Positions 40,626 to 46,708 of a DNA stretch of 46,708 nt are shown here, piece by piece. Positions within the stretch are counted from its first letter, which is position 1, and each line of letters opens with the position of its first letter. Made by a program: the position numbers and the translations under genes. Under the pieces are notes generated by a model. The model worked only from the letters and a program-made list of their open reading frames with translations, did no database searches and was not told where the DNA came from. This DNA comes from JBKEDF01 sp047975325 (lineage in GTDB: Bacteria; Pseudomonadota; Alphaproteobacteria; Rhodobacterales; Rhodobacteraceae). The stretch lies in NCBI GenBank assembly GCA_047975325.1, contig JBKEDF010000073.1:1-46708 (forward strand), read 5' to 3'.

Positions 40626-42647
40626 TCAAGGTTCCAGCAGTTCCTTGACCTTTGCGACCACTGCCTCGGCGGTGATTGCGAATTTGGAATAAAGCCTGCC
40701 CGCCGGGGCCGAGGCGCCAAAGCCTTCCATCCCCACGAAACCAGCCTTTTCCCGTCTGCCACCTTCGTCGCAAAGCCAGCGATCCCAGCCGAAACGCACC
40801 CCGGCCTCGATGGCAACGCGCACCGGGCCCGGCGGCAATACCTTGCGCCGCCAGGCGGGATCCTGTTCGGCAAAAAGCTCCTGACAGGGCATGGAAACGA
40901 CGCGGGTGCCAATCCCCTCGGCTTCCAGGGTCTTGCGAGCCTGCAGGGCGATTTCCACTTCCGAACCGGTTGCGATCAGGATCGCGCGGCGCTTCTGGGT
41001 TGAGTTTTCCAGCACATAGGCCCCGCGCGCGACCATGTTCTGGTTCGTATGCTTGTTGCGAAGCGCGGGCAGGCCCTGACGGCTCAGTGCCATAACGGTG
41101 GGTGTCTTTTGTGCGGAAAGTGCGATTTCCCACGCCTCCGCCGTTTCCACCAGATCGGCCGGACGGATCACCAATGTATTGGGCGTTGCGCGTGAGATTG
41201 CCAGATGTTCCACCGGTTGATGTGTCGGGCCATCTTCACCCAGACCGATGGAATCATGCGTCATCACATAGGTGACAGGCAGGCCCATCAGCGCCGAAAG
41301 CCGCATCGACGGGCGGGCGTAATCAGTAAAGCACATGAAGGTGCCGCCATAGGGGCGTATCCCGCCATGCAGCGCCATGCCGTTCATCACGGCCGCCATG
41401 CCATGTTCGCGGATGCCGTAATAGACATAACGCCCCTTGCGATCCTCGGGGCCGAAGACACCCAGATCGGGTGTTCTGGTATTGTTGGAACCGGTCAGGT
41501 CGGCTGATCCGCCGATGGTTTCCTTCATGACGGGGTTGACGGCCGTCAGTACTTTTTCCGATGCCGCGCGGGTGGCAAGCTTTGGCGCTTCCTCCACCGC
41601 GCGCTTCTTGACCGAACGGATGACGGCGGCCAGCTTGTTTGGCGCCTCGCCCCGGAAGATCCGGTCGAATTCGGCGCGTTTGCCGTCGGAAAGCCTGGCT
41701 TGACGCTGTTCCCATTCCTGCCGGGCCTCGATGCCGCGTTCACCGATGGCTTCCCATTGTGCCTTGATTTCTGCCGGGATCTCAAAGGGCGCATGGTCCC
41801 AGCCATAGGCGGCCTTGGTATCGGCGATCAGTTGCGCATCGGTCAGCGCGCCATGCCCTTTCGATGTATCCTGCGCAGAGGACCCCAGGGCGATATGGGT
41901 CTTGCAGGCGATCATGGCGGGGCCGGGGGATGCTTTGGCCGCGTTGATTGCGCGGTCGATTGCCTCCGGGTCATGGCCATCGCATTCGAAAACATCCCAG
42001 CCCGAGGCGGCAAAGCGGGCTTTCTGATCGGTTGTATCGGCCAGTGATACCTGTCCGTCGATGGTGATCCCATTATTGTCCCAGAAAACGATCAGCCGTG
42101 ATAGTTTCTGCTTGCCTGCAAGGGCGATGGCCTCCTGGCTCACCCCCTCCATCAGGCAGCCATCACCCGCGATGACATAGGTATGGTGATCCTGGATCTT
42201 CTTGCCCCAATGTGCGCGCAGGTTTTCCTCTGCCATGGCGAAACCCACCGCATTGGCGATGCCCTGCCCCAATGGGCCGGTGGTTGTTTCCACCCCTTCG
42301 ACATGGCCAAATTCGGGATGACCTGCCGTGATCGCCCCCCATTGGCGGAAATTCCTGATCTGTTCCAATGTCATCTGCCGATAGCCGGTCAGATAGAGCA
42401 GGCTGTAGATCAGCATCGAACCATGTCCGGCCGACAGGATGAACCGGTCACGATCCGGCCAGTTCGGGGCCGAGGCGTCGAATTTCAGATGTTTCTCGAA
42501 CAGGACAGTGGCAACATCGGCCATGCCCATCGGCATGCCGGAATGCCCCGAATTTGCCGCCGCGACCGCATCGAGCGTCAGGGTACGGATGGCACAGGCT
42601 TTCATCCAGTGGTCGGGGTGGCGCTGGCGCAGGGTGGCAATGTCCAA
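40626..42647 (-). CDS. tkt: Transketolase
   Basis: The 673-residue thiamine diphosphate enzyme is of usual length. The N-domain has NSGHSGMPMG and the TPP motif GDGCLMEG ending in WDNNGITIDG. The pyrimidine domain has GIREHGMAAVMNG and DSIGLGEDGPTHQPVEH. It moves two-carbon units in the pentose phosphate pathway or Calvin cycle; no other Calvin-cycle gene is nearby. The start is TTG at 42647 with AAGGATG upstream. Confidence 0.97.
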   Translation of the reverse strand: MDIATLRQRHPDHWMKACAIRTLTLDAVAAANSGHSGMPMGMADVATVLFEKHLKFDASAPNWPDRDRFILSAGHGSMLIYSLLYLTGYRQMTLEQIRNFRQWGAITAGHPEFGHVEGVETTTGPLGQGIANAVGFAMAEENLRAHWGKKIQDHHTYVIAGDGCLMEGVSQEAIALAGKQKLSRLIVFWDNNGITIDGQVSLADTTDQKARFAASGWDVFECDGHDPEAIDRAINAAKASPGPAMIACKTHIALGSSAQDTSKGHGALTDAQLIADTKAAYGWDHAPFEIPAEIKAQWEAIGERGIEARQEWEQRQARLSDGKRAEFDRIFRGEAPNKLAAVIRSVKKRAVEEAPKLATRAASEKVLTAVNPVMKETIGGSADLTGSNNTRTPDLGVFGPEDRKGRYVYYGIREHGMAAVMNGMALHGGIRPYGGTFMCFTDYARPSMRLSALMGLPVTYVMTHDSIGLGEDGPTHQPVEHLAISRATPNTLVIRPADLVETAEAWEIALSAQKTPTVMALSRQGLPALRNKHTNQNMVARGAYVLENSTQKRRAILIATGSEVEIALQARKTLEAEGIGTRVVSMPCQELFAEQDPAWRRKVLPPGPVRVAIEAGVRFGWDRWLCDEGGRREKAGFVGMEGFGASAPAGRLYSKFAITAEAVVAKVKELLEP

Positions 42648-42949
42648 GGCTTCATCCTTTGTCTGACGGGGCGGCGGCAGAGGCGCCGGTTGGGGCAGCG
42701 CGGGCAGGGAGGGTACCCGTAATCCCGCGCGGTCATGATGTGCTTAGCAGCCCTGTCGGCAAGATCAAGCAAGTTGCGCAGGCGTTTGGCTGCAAAGGGG
42801 GGGTATTCCCCAAAGCTTTGCGTTAAACTTGCCGGGCTGGCCCTGCCTTCCGATTCGTGGCCCGTTTTGTCATGGTGAAATGCCATACTTGACGGAAGGG
42901 AAGGAGGACGCGAAGAACAAGGATGATAAGGCCAAGAGAGGCAAGCTGA
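42648..42949. other. Divergent intergenic region, tkt / coiled-coil gene
   Basis: This 302-base region must hold the promoters of both divergent genes. I see no convincing small gene, repeat or structured RNA. The run gcaaagggggggtattccccaaagc near 42790-42814 (split here by its loop) can form a short hairpin but has no clear role. Confidence 0.4.
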
Positions 42950-43513
42950 ATGCAGGATCAGAGTGACATCTCCGAACTGGAGCGGCGTATCAACGTCGCG
43001 CTTGGGCGGATCGGCAAGGGAATTGAGGGTCTTTCGGCACGGGCCGAGGCCGCTGCCGCGGCGCCAAAGCCTGCGGTAGAACCTTCCGAGATTGCCCGGA
43101 TCGAGCGGTTGATGCGTGAAAAGGATGCGGAGATCCTCAAACTGCGTGAAACGCTCGAAGCGGAAAAGGCCAGCGGGCTGCGCATGGCCGAAAAGCTCCA
43201 GACCCTGCGGGACAGGAATACGGCATCTTCGCCAGGCCAGCTTCAGGCCCGGGTGGACAAGATGACCCGGCAGCTTGATGTGCAGGGGCTGGAATTGCGT
43301 CGGGCGCGCAAGACAACAATCCAGCTGCGCGAACAGCTGCGCCTCCTTCAGGAAGCTGCGGCGCAAGGCTCGACCGAGCCGCAACTGATAAACAAGGCGA
43401 TGATGGCGGAACTCGAAGCCCTGCGCGCCTCGCGTCATCTGGAAATTGCCGAGATGGATGAAATCCTGGCAGAGCTTGAACCGCTGATCGAGGAGGCCCG
43501 TCTGCATGGCTGA
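42950..43513 (+). CDS. Coiled-coil protein of unknown function upstream of zapA
   Basis: The 187-residue protein is rich in Glu, Arg, Leu and Ala, with long heptad-like stretches (about 45-150) predicted to form coiled coils. It has no signal peptide or membrane segment. It overlaps zapA by 8 bases, so the two are translationally coupled. It may be a division-related partner of ZapA or the Z ring; this is inferred from the neighbour only. Confidence 0.75.
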   Translation: MQDQSDISELERRINVALGRIGKGIEGLSARAEAAAAAPKPAVEPSEIARIERLMREKDAEILKLRETLEAEKASGLRMAEKLQTLRDRNTASSPGQLQARVDKMTRQLDVQGLELRRARKTTIQLREQLRLLQEAAAQGSTEPQLINKAMMAELEALRASRHLEIAEMDEILAELEPLIEEARLHG

Positions 43514-43886
43514 ACTGGAAATTACCATTGGCGGCCGCAGTTTTGAGGTCGGTTGTCAGGAGGGCGAGGAACATTTCTTGCAAACTGCCGCTGCGATGCT
43601 GGATGCCGAAGCACAGCCCCTGATTGCGCAGATGGGTCGTATGCCCGAGGCGCGCATGTTGTTGATGGCCGGTCTCATGCTTGCCGATCGGGCCGGGGCG
43701 CTGGAGGATGAACTGCGTGTCGCCCAATCCCGCCTTCATGAACTTGAATCACGTCCCGCGCCTGCACCTGTCAAGGTCGAGGTGCCGGTAATCCCCCCGC
43801 AAGTGGCCGAAACCCTTGCCGAGATCGCAGCCAGGACAGAGGCGCTTGCCACCGATAGTGAGGAGCGTCTGCGTAAAACCGGCTGA
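43506..43886 (+). CDS. zapA: Cell division protein ZapA
   Basis: The 126-residue protein has the ZapA N-terminal fold (MAELEITIGGRSFEVGCQEGEE, seen in part) followed by a helical region MLLMAGLMLADRAGALEDEL that forms the tetramer stalk. ZapA cross-links FtsZ filaments at midcell. Its tail carries a Pro-rich stretch and a further helix, making it somewhat longer than E. coli ZapA. It begins inside the end of the coiled-coil gene. Confidence 0.88.
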   Translation: MAELEITIGGRSFEVGCQEGEEHFLQTAAAMLDAEAQPLIAQMGRMPEARMLLMAGLMLADRAGALEDELRVAQSRLHELESRPAPAPVKVEVPVIPPQVAETLAEIAARTEALATDSEERLRKTG

Positions 43887-43966
43887 ACCCCCGCTGGCCC
43901 GGAATGTCCGGGTCTTCCGGCTCTTGCCTGTGCCCAAGTCAGGGTATACACCCCCGAACCATCGGG

Positions 43967-44042
43967 GCCGCGTTAGCTCAGCTGGTAGAGCAGCGCTCTT
44001 GTAAAGCGAAGGTCGTGGGTTCGATTCCCTCACGCGGCACCA
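43967..44042 (+). tRNA. tRNA-Thr (anticodon UGU)
   Basis: This is a full cloverleaf of 76 bases including an encoded CCA. The acceptor GCCGCGT pairs with ACGCGGC, the D arm is GCTC..GAGC, the anticodon loop is CTTGTAA with TGT, and the T arm has GGTTCGATTCC. One mismatch closes the anticodon stem at 27-43. A -10-like TATACA lies at 43945-43950. The tRNA sits at the border between core genes and phage/IS debris. Confidence 0.96.
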
Positions 44043-44331
44043 CCTTCCCATTGAAAAGCACCCCATAGCAGTTCCCTTTTGACCGCTATGTTTTTCCTTT
44101 TCGTTAGGATTTTGCGTGCTTCGCCTCAAACCCCACGCGCCTTGATGAAAACTTACTTTGCAACTGCAGCATTCCGCAAGGGCCGACTTTATCCTTGCGC
44201 GGCATCGACGTTGACGCGGGACGTTGCCGCAGCGCCGCATGTTGGCTTCCCGCACATTCTGTTGAAAAACTTCTGCTTGATCGGTGGGCAAGTGGCTGAT
44301 TCAATTCTGTCGACGAGCGGGAGAATAAGCC
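44043..44331. other. Gap between tRNA-Thr and transposase fragment
   Basis: 289 bases. The last ~90 bases, up to the ATG at 44332, probably belong to the same insertion element as the fragment. I found no repeat of the tRNA 3' end that would mark an attachment site, and no coding frame with supporting signals. Confidence 0.4.
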
Positions 44332-44478
44332 ATGATGGGACCGAGGCAAGAGGCGCAGGCGGCCTTGTTCTACGAGTTTCTGCTGGAAGATCGCGTCCCG
44401 CAAGATCACTTTCTGCGGTCGATTCATTGGTTCCTTGACTGTAGCTCGCCAAATTTTTTTTCAGTGTGTGACAGATAA
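44332..44478 (+). pseudogene. Truncated IS5/IS1182-like transposase, N-terminal fragment
   Basis: The frame begins MMGPRQEAQAALFYEFLLED and continues RVPQDHFLRSIHWFLD. This is the characteristic start of a transposase family common in Rhodobacterales (IS1182/IS5-like). After about residue 36 the similarity stops abruptly and the frame ends at 44478, so over 90% of the gene is missing. The left end of the element probably lies upstream. Family name is from memory of the N-terminal pattern. Confidence 0.6.
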
Positions 44479-44551
44479 AGTTGCAGCAGCGCGTTTTTCT
44501 GTTCCTGAGTGATTTGGCGAGCGTTAGCGGCCTGTTTAATGCCCCATTCAA
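44440..44551 (-). pseudogene. Possible truncated phage gene downstream of the methylase
   Basis: On the minus strand a frame with no start of its own reads GIKQAANARQITQEQKNALL and then QLYLSHTEKKFGELQ. Its character is protein-like and it begins at the methylase stop, but it runs out where the transposase fragment begins, suggesting truncation by the insertion. An 11-bp inverted repeat (gctcgccaaat 44444-44454, atttggcgagc 44512-44522) lies within it. Weak evidence. Confidence 0.25.
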
Positions 44552-45381
44552 TCCCACTTGAAATTCGAAATCAAAAGCTCGGCGCGACTGCCTCTGCTGT
44601 CGTTCTGTTTGCCGATCGTATAGGTGGTTGCGACCTCTGTCACCCAGAATGCGGAGAAGGTCTCGCGGATGGCTGGCACATCATTGATCGACATCAGGAA
44701 GCGGCCTTTGATCTGGCCGAGCTGCTCCGCCATCCGATCAAACTCTTCGCGGCCGAACAGCTCTTTACCGTAGTCGCCCTCGCAGCCCCAATAAGGCGGG
44801 TCCAGGTAGAACAGCGTTTCTTTTCCATCGTAGCGCGTGATGAAGTCGGCATAGTCCAGACATTCGATCACCACGCCTGCCATGCGCGTGTGCAGATCCT
44901 CGAGCATAGGCTCGAGCGTGGTCAGGTTGAACCGGCCGGGCCGATCCTTGGCGACACCGAAGTTGCGGCCAGACACCTTGCCGCCGAAGGCCGTGCGCTG
45001 AAGGTAGAGGAACCGCGCGGCCCGCTCGAGGTCGGTCCAGGTGTTCGGATCGATATCGACCAGGCGCAGGAATTCGGCGCGGGTGGTGAGCTGGAAACGC
45101 AGCACCTCAAGGAACTGGGGATAGTGCCGTTGCAGGATCCGGAAGAGGTTGCTGACATCACGGCCGAAGTCGTTGATGACCTCGCAGCGCGGCCGCATCG
45201 AGCGCCGCAGAAAGATGCCACCCATGCCCACGAATGGCTCGGCATAGGTCTGGTGCTGGACGCCATCAAGGATGGCTGTGATCCGCTTCGCCAGATTGCG
45301 TTTACCGCCCAGCCACGGAGCGACGGGATTGACGGGTTTAACGGGGTGTAAATGGTCTCTTTTCATGGGGTGTAGAATCAT
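44548..45381 (-). CDS. Phage-type DNA adenine methylase (Dam/D12 class)
   Basis: The 277-residue N6-adenine methyltransferase has the N-terminal FxGxK-like APWLGGKRNLAKRI (about 22-35), SAM-binding AEPFVGMGGIFLRR (about 47-60), and catalytic DPPY near residue 194 (FYLDPPYWGCEGDYG). Start at 45381 or the in-frame ATG at 45366. It lies in the prophage remnant, reading the same way as the other phage genes. It probably protects phage DNA or alters its methylation; target sequence unknown. Confidence 0.9.
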   Translation of the reverse strand: MILHPMKRDHLHPVKPVNPVAPWLGGKRNLAKRITAILDGVQHQTYAEPFVGMGGIFLRRSMRPRCEVINDFGRDVSNLFRILQRHYPQFLEVLRFQLTTRAEFLRLVDIDPNTWTDLERAARFLYLQRTAFGGKVSGRNFGVAKDRPGRFNLTTLEPMLEDLHTRMAGVVIECLDYADFITRYDGKETLFYLDPPYWGCEGDYGKELFGREEFDRMAEQLGQIKGRFLMSINDVPAIRETFSAFWVTEVATTYTIGKQNDSRGSRAELLISNFKWD

Positions 45382-45402
45382 GCCTCAATGCCGCTTCCCT
45401 GA

Positions 45403-45513
45403 TCAGGGGTGGGAGCGGCCATAAGGCTCTTGCTGGTCGGCGGGGTCCGGTTTTGCGATTTGGCCCCGTGTTGCGGGGCGTTGGCGCGCCCCGTGGCCTC
45501 CCAAGTCGATCAC
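45403..45513 (-). CDS. Small phage protein coupled to the DUF1353 gene
   Basis: A 36-residue frame starts at GTG 45513, overlapping the DUF1353 stop as GTGA. It reads MIDLGGHGARQRPATRGQIA and then KPDPADQQEPYGRSHP. The overlap and sequence look like a real small phage gene, but no function is recognised. Confidence 0.4.
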   Translation of the reverse strand: MIDLGGHGARQRPATRGQIAKPDPADQQEPYGRSHP

Positions 45514-45884
45514 TCTGGTGATCGGCCGGTTGCCCAAAGAAGAAAGCGCCGCGCGCGCATGGCGGAATAGGCCACCCAGGTGCGCAGGCCCGGTGCGTGT
45601 TCGCTGAGAGCGGCTTCGAACCATTGGCTGTCGGCAAACGCCTGGCGAAACCCCTCCTCGAGCAGCGTGTCGTGGATGGCAGCGGATTTCAGGAAGAATG
45701 GATCGTCGGGCGAGAATACCCATGTCAGCAAGCGCGGGACCGAGCTTTCAAATTCACGGCCGATCGGGACTGTCAGCTTCCAGCCGCTTTCCTTTTTGCT
45801 GATCCACCATTCGATCGGTTGCGTCGTGACATAGCCCCGCGCGCCACCCTTGCGGCACCAGGAGACGTCTGGGAGAGCACTCAT
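45510..45884 (-). CDS. DUF1353 phage protein
   Basis: The 124-residue protein has DUF1353 hallmarks: TTQPIEWWISKKESGWKLTVP (first part), then VPRLLTWVFSPDDPFFLKSAAIHD (seen in part). The family is found in tailed phages and prophages near late genes; its function is unknown. It overlaps the gpD-like fragment upstream by 4 bases and the small gene downstream by 3, keeping phage-style packing despite decay. Confidence 0.8.
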   Translation of the reverse strand: MSALPDVSWCRKGGARGYVTTQPIEWWISKKESGWKLTVPIGREFESSVPRLLTWVFSPDDPFFLKSAAIHDTLLEEGFRQAFADSQWFEAALSEHAPGLRTWVAYSAMRARRFLLWATGRSPE

Positions 45885-46093
45885 TCCTTGTCCTCCTCGT
45901 TGTCACGCTCGGCATCAAAGCTGGTGGTCAGGGTGTCGGTCAGACGGTGCTGGGCGCGGGTGATCAACCACTCGCCGGTCAGCTCGGGCTTGATGCCCTG
46001 AAGATCGACCTTGGCCTCGGCCATCAGGTCACCCCAGAAGCCGCCCAGCTCGACGCTGATCTTGCCGCTGGCCCGGCGTGACCGCTCAGCCAC
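45881..46093 (-). pseudogene. C-terminal fragment of a phage late-control gpD-like protein
   Basis: 70 residues read from a GTG at 46093. The part GIKPELTGEWLITRAQHRLTD is the typical C-terminus of late-control/tail gpD family proteins, which are normally over 300 residues. The N-terminal three quarters are missing; immediately upstream lies the start of a MuA-like gene instead. This junction marks a large deletion in the prophage. Confidence 0.6.
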
Positions 46094-46259
46094 CGCCCTT
46101 GCCGGTGCGTTGGCGCGACCACTCCGGATGGCTGCGCCACCCAGACCGTTTCGCTAGCGCATCGACGTTCTGCTGAGTTCCAGGCATGTCGGGCAGCCGC
46201 ACCTCGGCGACCTCGGTGGCTGTCCACCAAACCTTTTCTGGGCGCAGCGCAGTCAACAT
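46086..46259 (-). pseudogene. N-terminal DNA-binding domain of a MuA-like transposase, truncated
   Basis: A 57-residue frame starts at ATG 46259 (TAATG overlap with the ParB-like stop). WWTATEVAEVRLPDMPGT and NVDALAKRSGW through RQRTGKGGG match the winged-helix end-binding domain at the start of Mu A transposases. It stops with TGA exactly where the gpD-like fragment begins, so the catalytic part is deleted. A Mu-like prophage once resided here or was carried in. Confidence 0.65.
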
Positions 46260-46582
46260 TACAGCCCTCCATCCAAGTCTTTGAGGAGGCCCAACAGTTC
46301 AGCGCTTTGATCCGCTACAAAACGGCGTTTCACCTTCATGGGTGCGCGATCCCAGGCAGCCGCGAGCTTTTGGTACGCCTCGGCTTCAGGATCCTTCGCG
46401 GCTGTTTTGCTGGGCTGCAATTTGCCCAAGCCTTCGGCGACCGATTTGACCTCGCCACTTGAAAGCCGACCGACCAGGCTTTGCACACCCGCCTCAGACA
46501 CCGGGCGCAGCCGGTTCTCGGCATCTACTTCGATGTCGGAAATCGGAAGTCGTTGGATTTTCGGCTCAGAGATTTTCGTCAC
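46259..46582 (-). CDS. ParB-like phage protein, apparently internally shortened
   Basis: 107 residues from a GTG start at 46582. Residues 10-38 (IQRLPISDIEVDAENRLRPV onward) look like the start of ParB/Srx-type proteins of Mu-like phages. Residues about 68-107 (AAWDRAPMKVKRRFVAD) look like the C-terminus of such proteins. The nuclease core between them is absent, so an in-frame deletion is likely. It lies directly before the MuA-like fragment, as in related transposable phages. Function is probably lost. Confidence 0.5.
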   Translation of the reverse strand: MTKISEPKIQRLPISDIEVDAENRLRPVSEAGVQSLVGRLSSGEVKSVAEGLGKLQPSKTAAKDPEAEAYQKLAAAWDRAPMKVKRRFVADQSAELLGLLKDLDGGL

Positions 46583-46708
46583 GCTTTTCTGTCACCGCGT
46601 CCGCAGGGCAACGGCGGCGGGCACGGAAAGCTGGCGGGCGTTGCGGAGGCTCGGACTGACGCACAAAAAAAGACCTGCAAGCGCTTGAGCAGAAGCGCAA
46701 GGATGTCG
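46583..46708 (-). other. Right edge of window, unresolved phage sequence
   Basis: 126 bases with an open minus-strand frame (ending near 46571) that continues off the edge (DILALLLKRLQVFFC at its visible start). It may be the end of another early phage gene. Not identifiable from the visible part. Confidence 0.25.

Noticed and set aside
43941..43953. Another regulon operator (agggtatacaccc) before tRNA-Thr
   Set aside because: It has GTATAC but not the flanking AGTATACT core or G/C positions; it fits a tRNA -10 element better.
1..46708. CRISPR array, rRNA genes or riboswitch
   Set aside because: I saw no regularly spaced repeats, no rRNA sequence and no riboswitch-like conserved leader.

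Overview
The window is a GC-rich chromosomal stretch from an alphaproteobacterium, most likely a Rhodobacterales member. This placement is inferred from gene families: Fpr-type ferredoxin reductase, TRAP transporters, a Cox15-type heme A synthase, a monothiol glutaredoxin/BolA pair, a DctD regulator without the sigma54 loop, and a Mu-like phage remnant with DUF1353. It begins inside an IS6-family insertion sequence and ends in a decayed prophage.

Region 1 (about 200-18650) is the most interesting part: a catabolic island of 17 genes. It encodes a PreA-like flavin/iron-sulfur reductase, a cupin, an amidase-signature hydrolase, a DUF2848 protein, a 7Fe ferredoxin with a long C-terminal extension, a ferredoxin-NADP reductase, a three-gene molybdenum hydroxylase (xanthine dehydrogenase/CoxL family) whose iron-sulfur subunit is fused to a CoxG domain, a MarR-type regulator, a five-gene branched-chain-amino-acid-type ABC importer and a three-gene TRAP importer. 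Each of the five transcription units starts with the same palindrome, core AGTATACT (one-base variants at two sites), laid over the -10 hexamer of a recognisable sigma70 promoter. I infer one regulon controlled by the local MarR protein. The enzymes fit hydroxylation, ferredoxin-driven reduction and amide hydrolysis of a nitrogen heteroaromatic compound. The substrate is unknown, and no complete known pathway matches.

Region 2 (18884-22846) looks like a quinone/hydroquinone defence group: a small GNAT protein, glutathionyl-hydroquinone reductase, an NAD(P)H-dependent FMN reductase and an MhqO-like ring-cleaving dioxygenase divergent from a LysR regulator, with a clear LysR-type box between the last two.

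Region 3 (22909-43886) is ordinary core genome: aconitase, a DUF1223 protein, a lipid A-type acyltransferase, the grxD / small membrane protein / bolA group, purL, a flavin reductase, purQ, a DctB/DctD-like two-component pair, a TrmJ-like RNA methyltransferase, a MipA-family outer membrane protein, heme A synthase, an M32 carboxypeptidase, an XRE-cupin regulator, transketolase, and a coiled-coil gene overlapping zapA.

Region 4 (43967-46708) starts at tRNA-Thr(UGU). It holds a truncated transposase and a compressed Mu-like prophage remnant: DNA adenine methylase, DUF1353 protein, the C-terminus of a late-control gpD-like protein, the N-terminal DNA-binding domain of a MuA-like transposase and an internally shortened ParB-like protein. 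All calls come from reading the sequence by eye; no database search was run.
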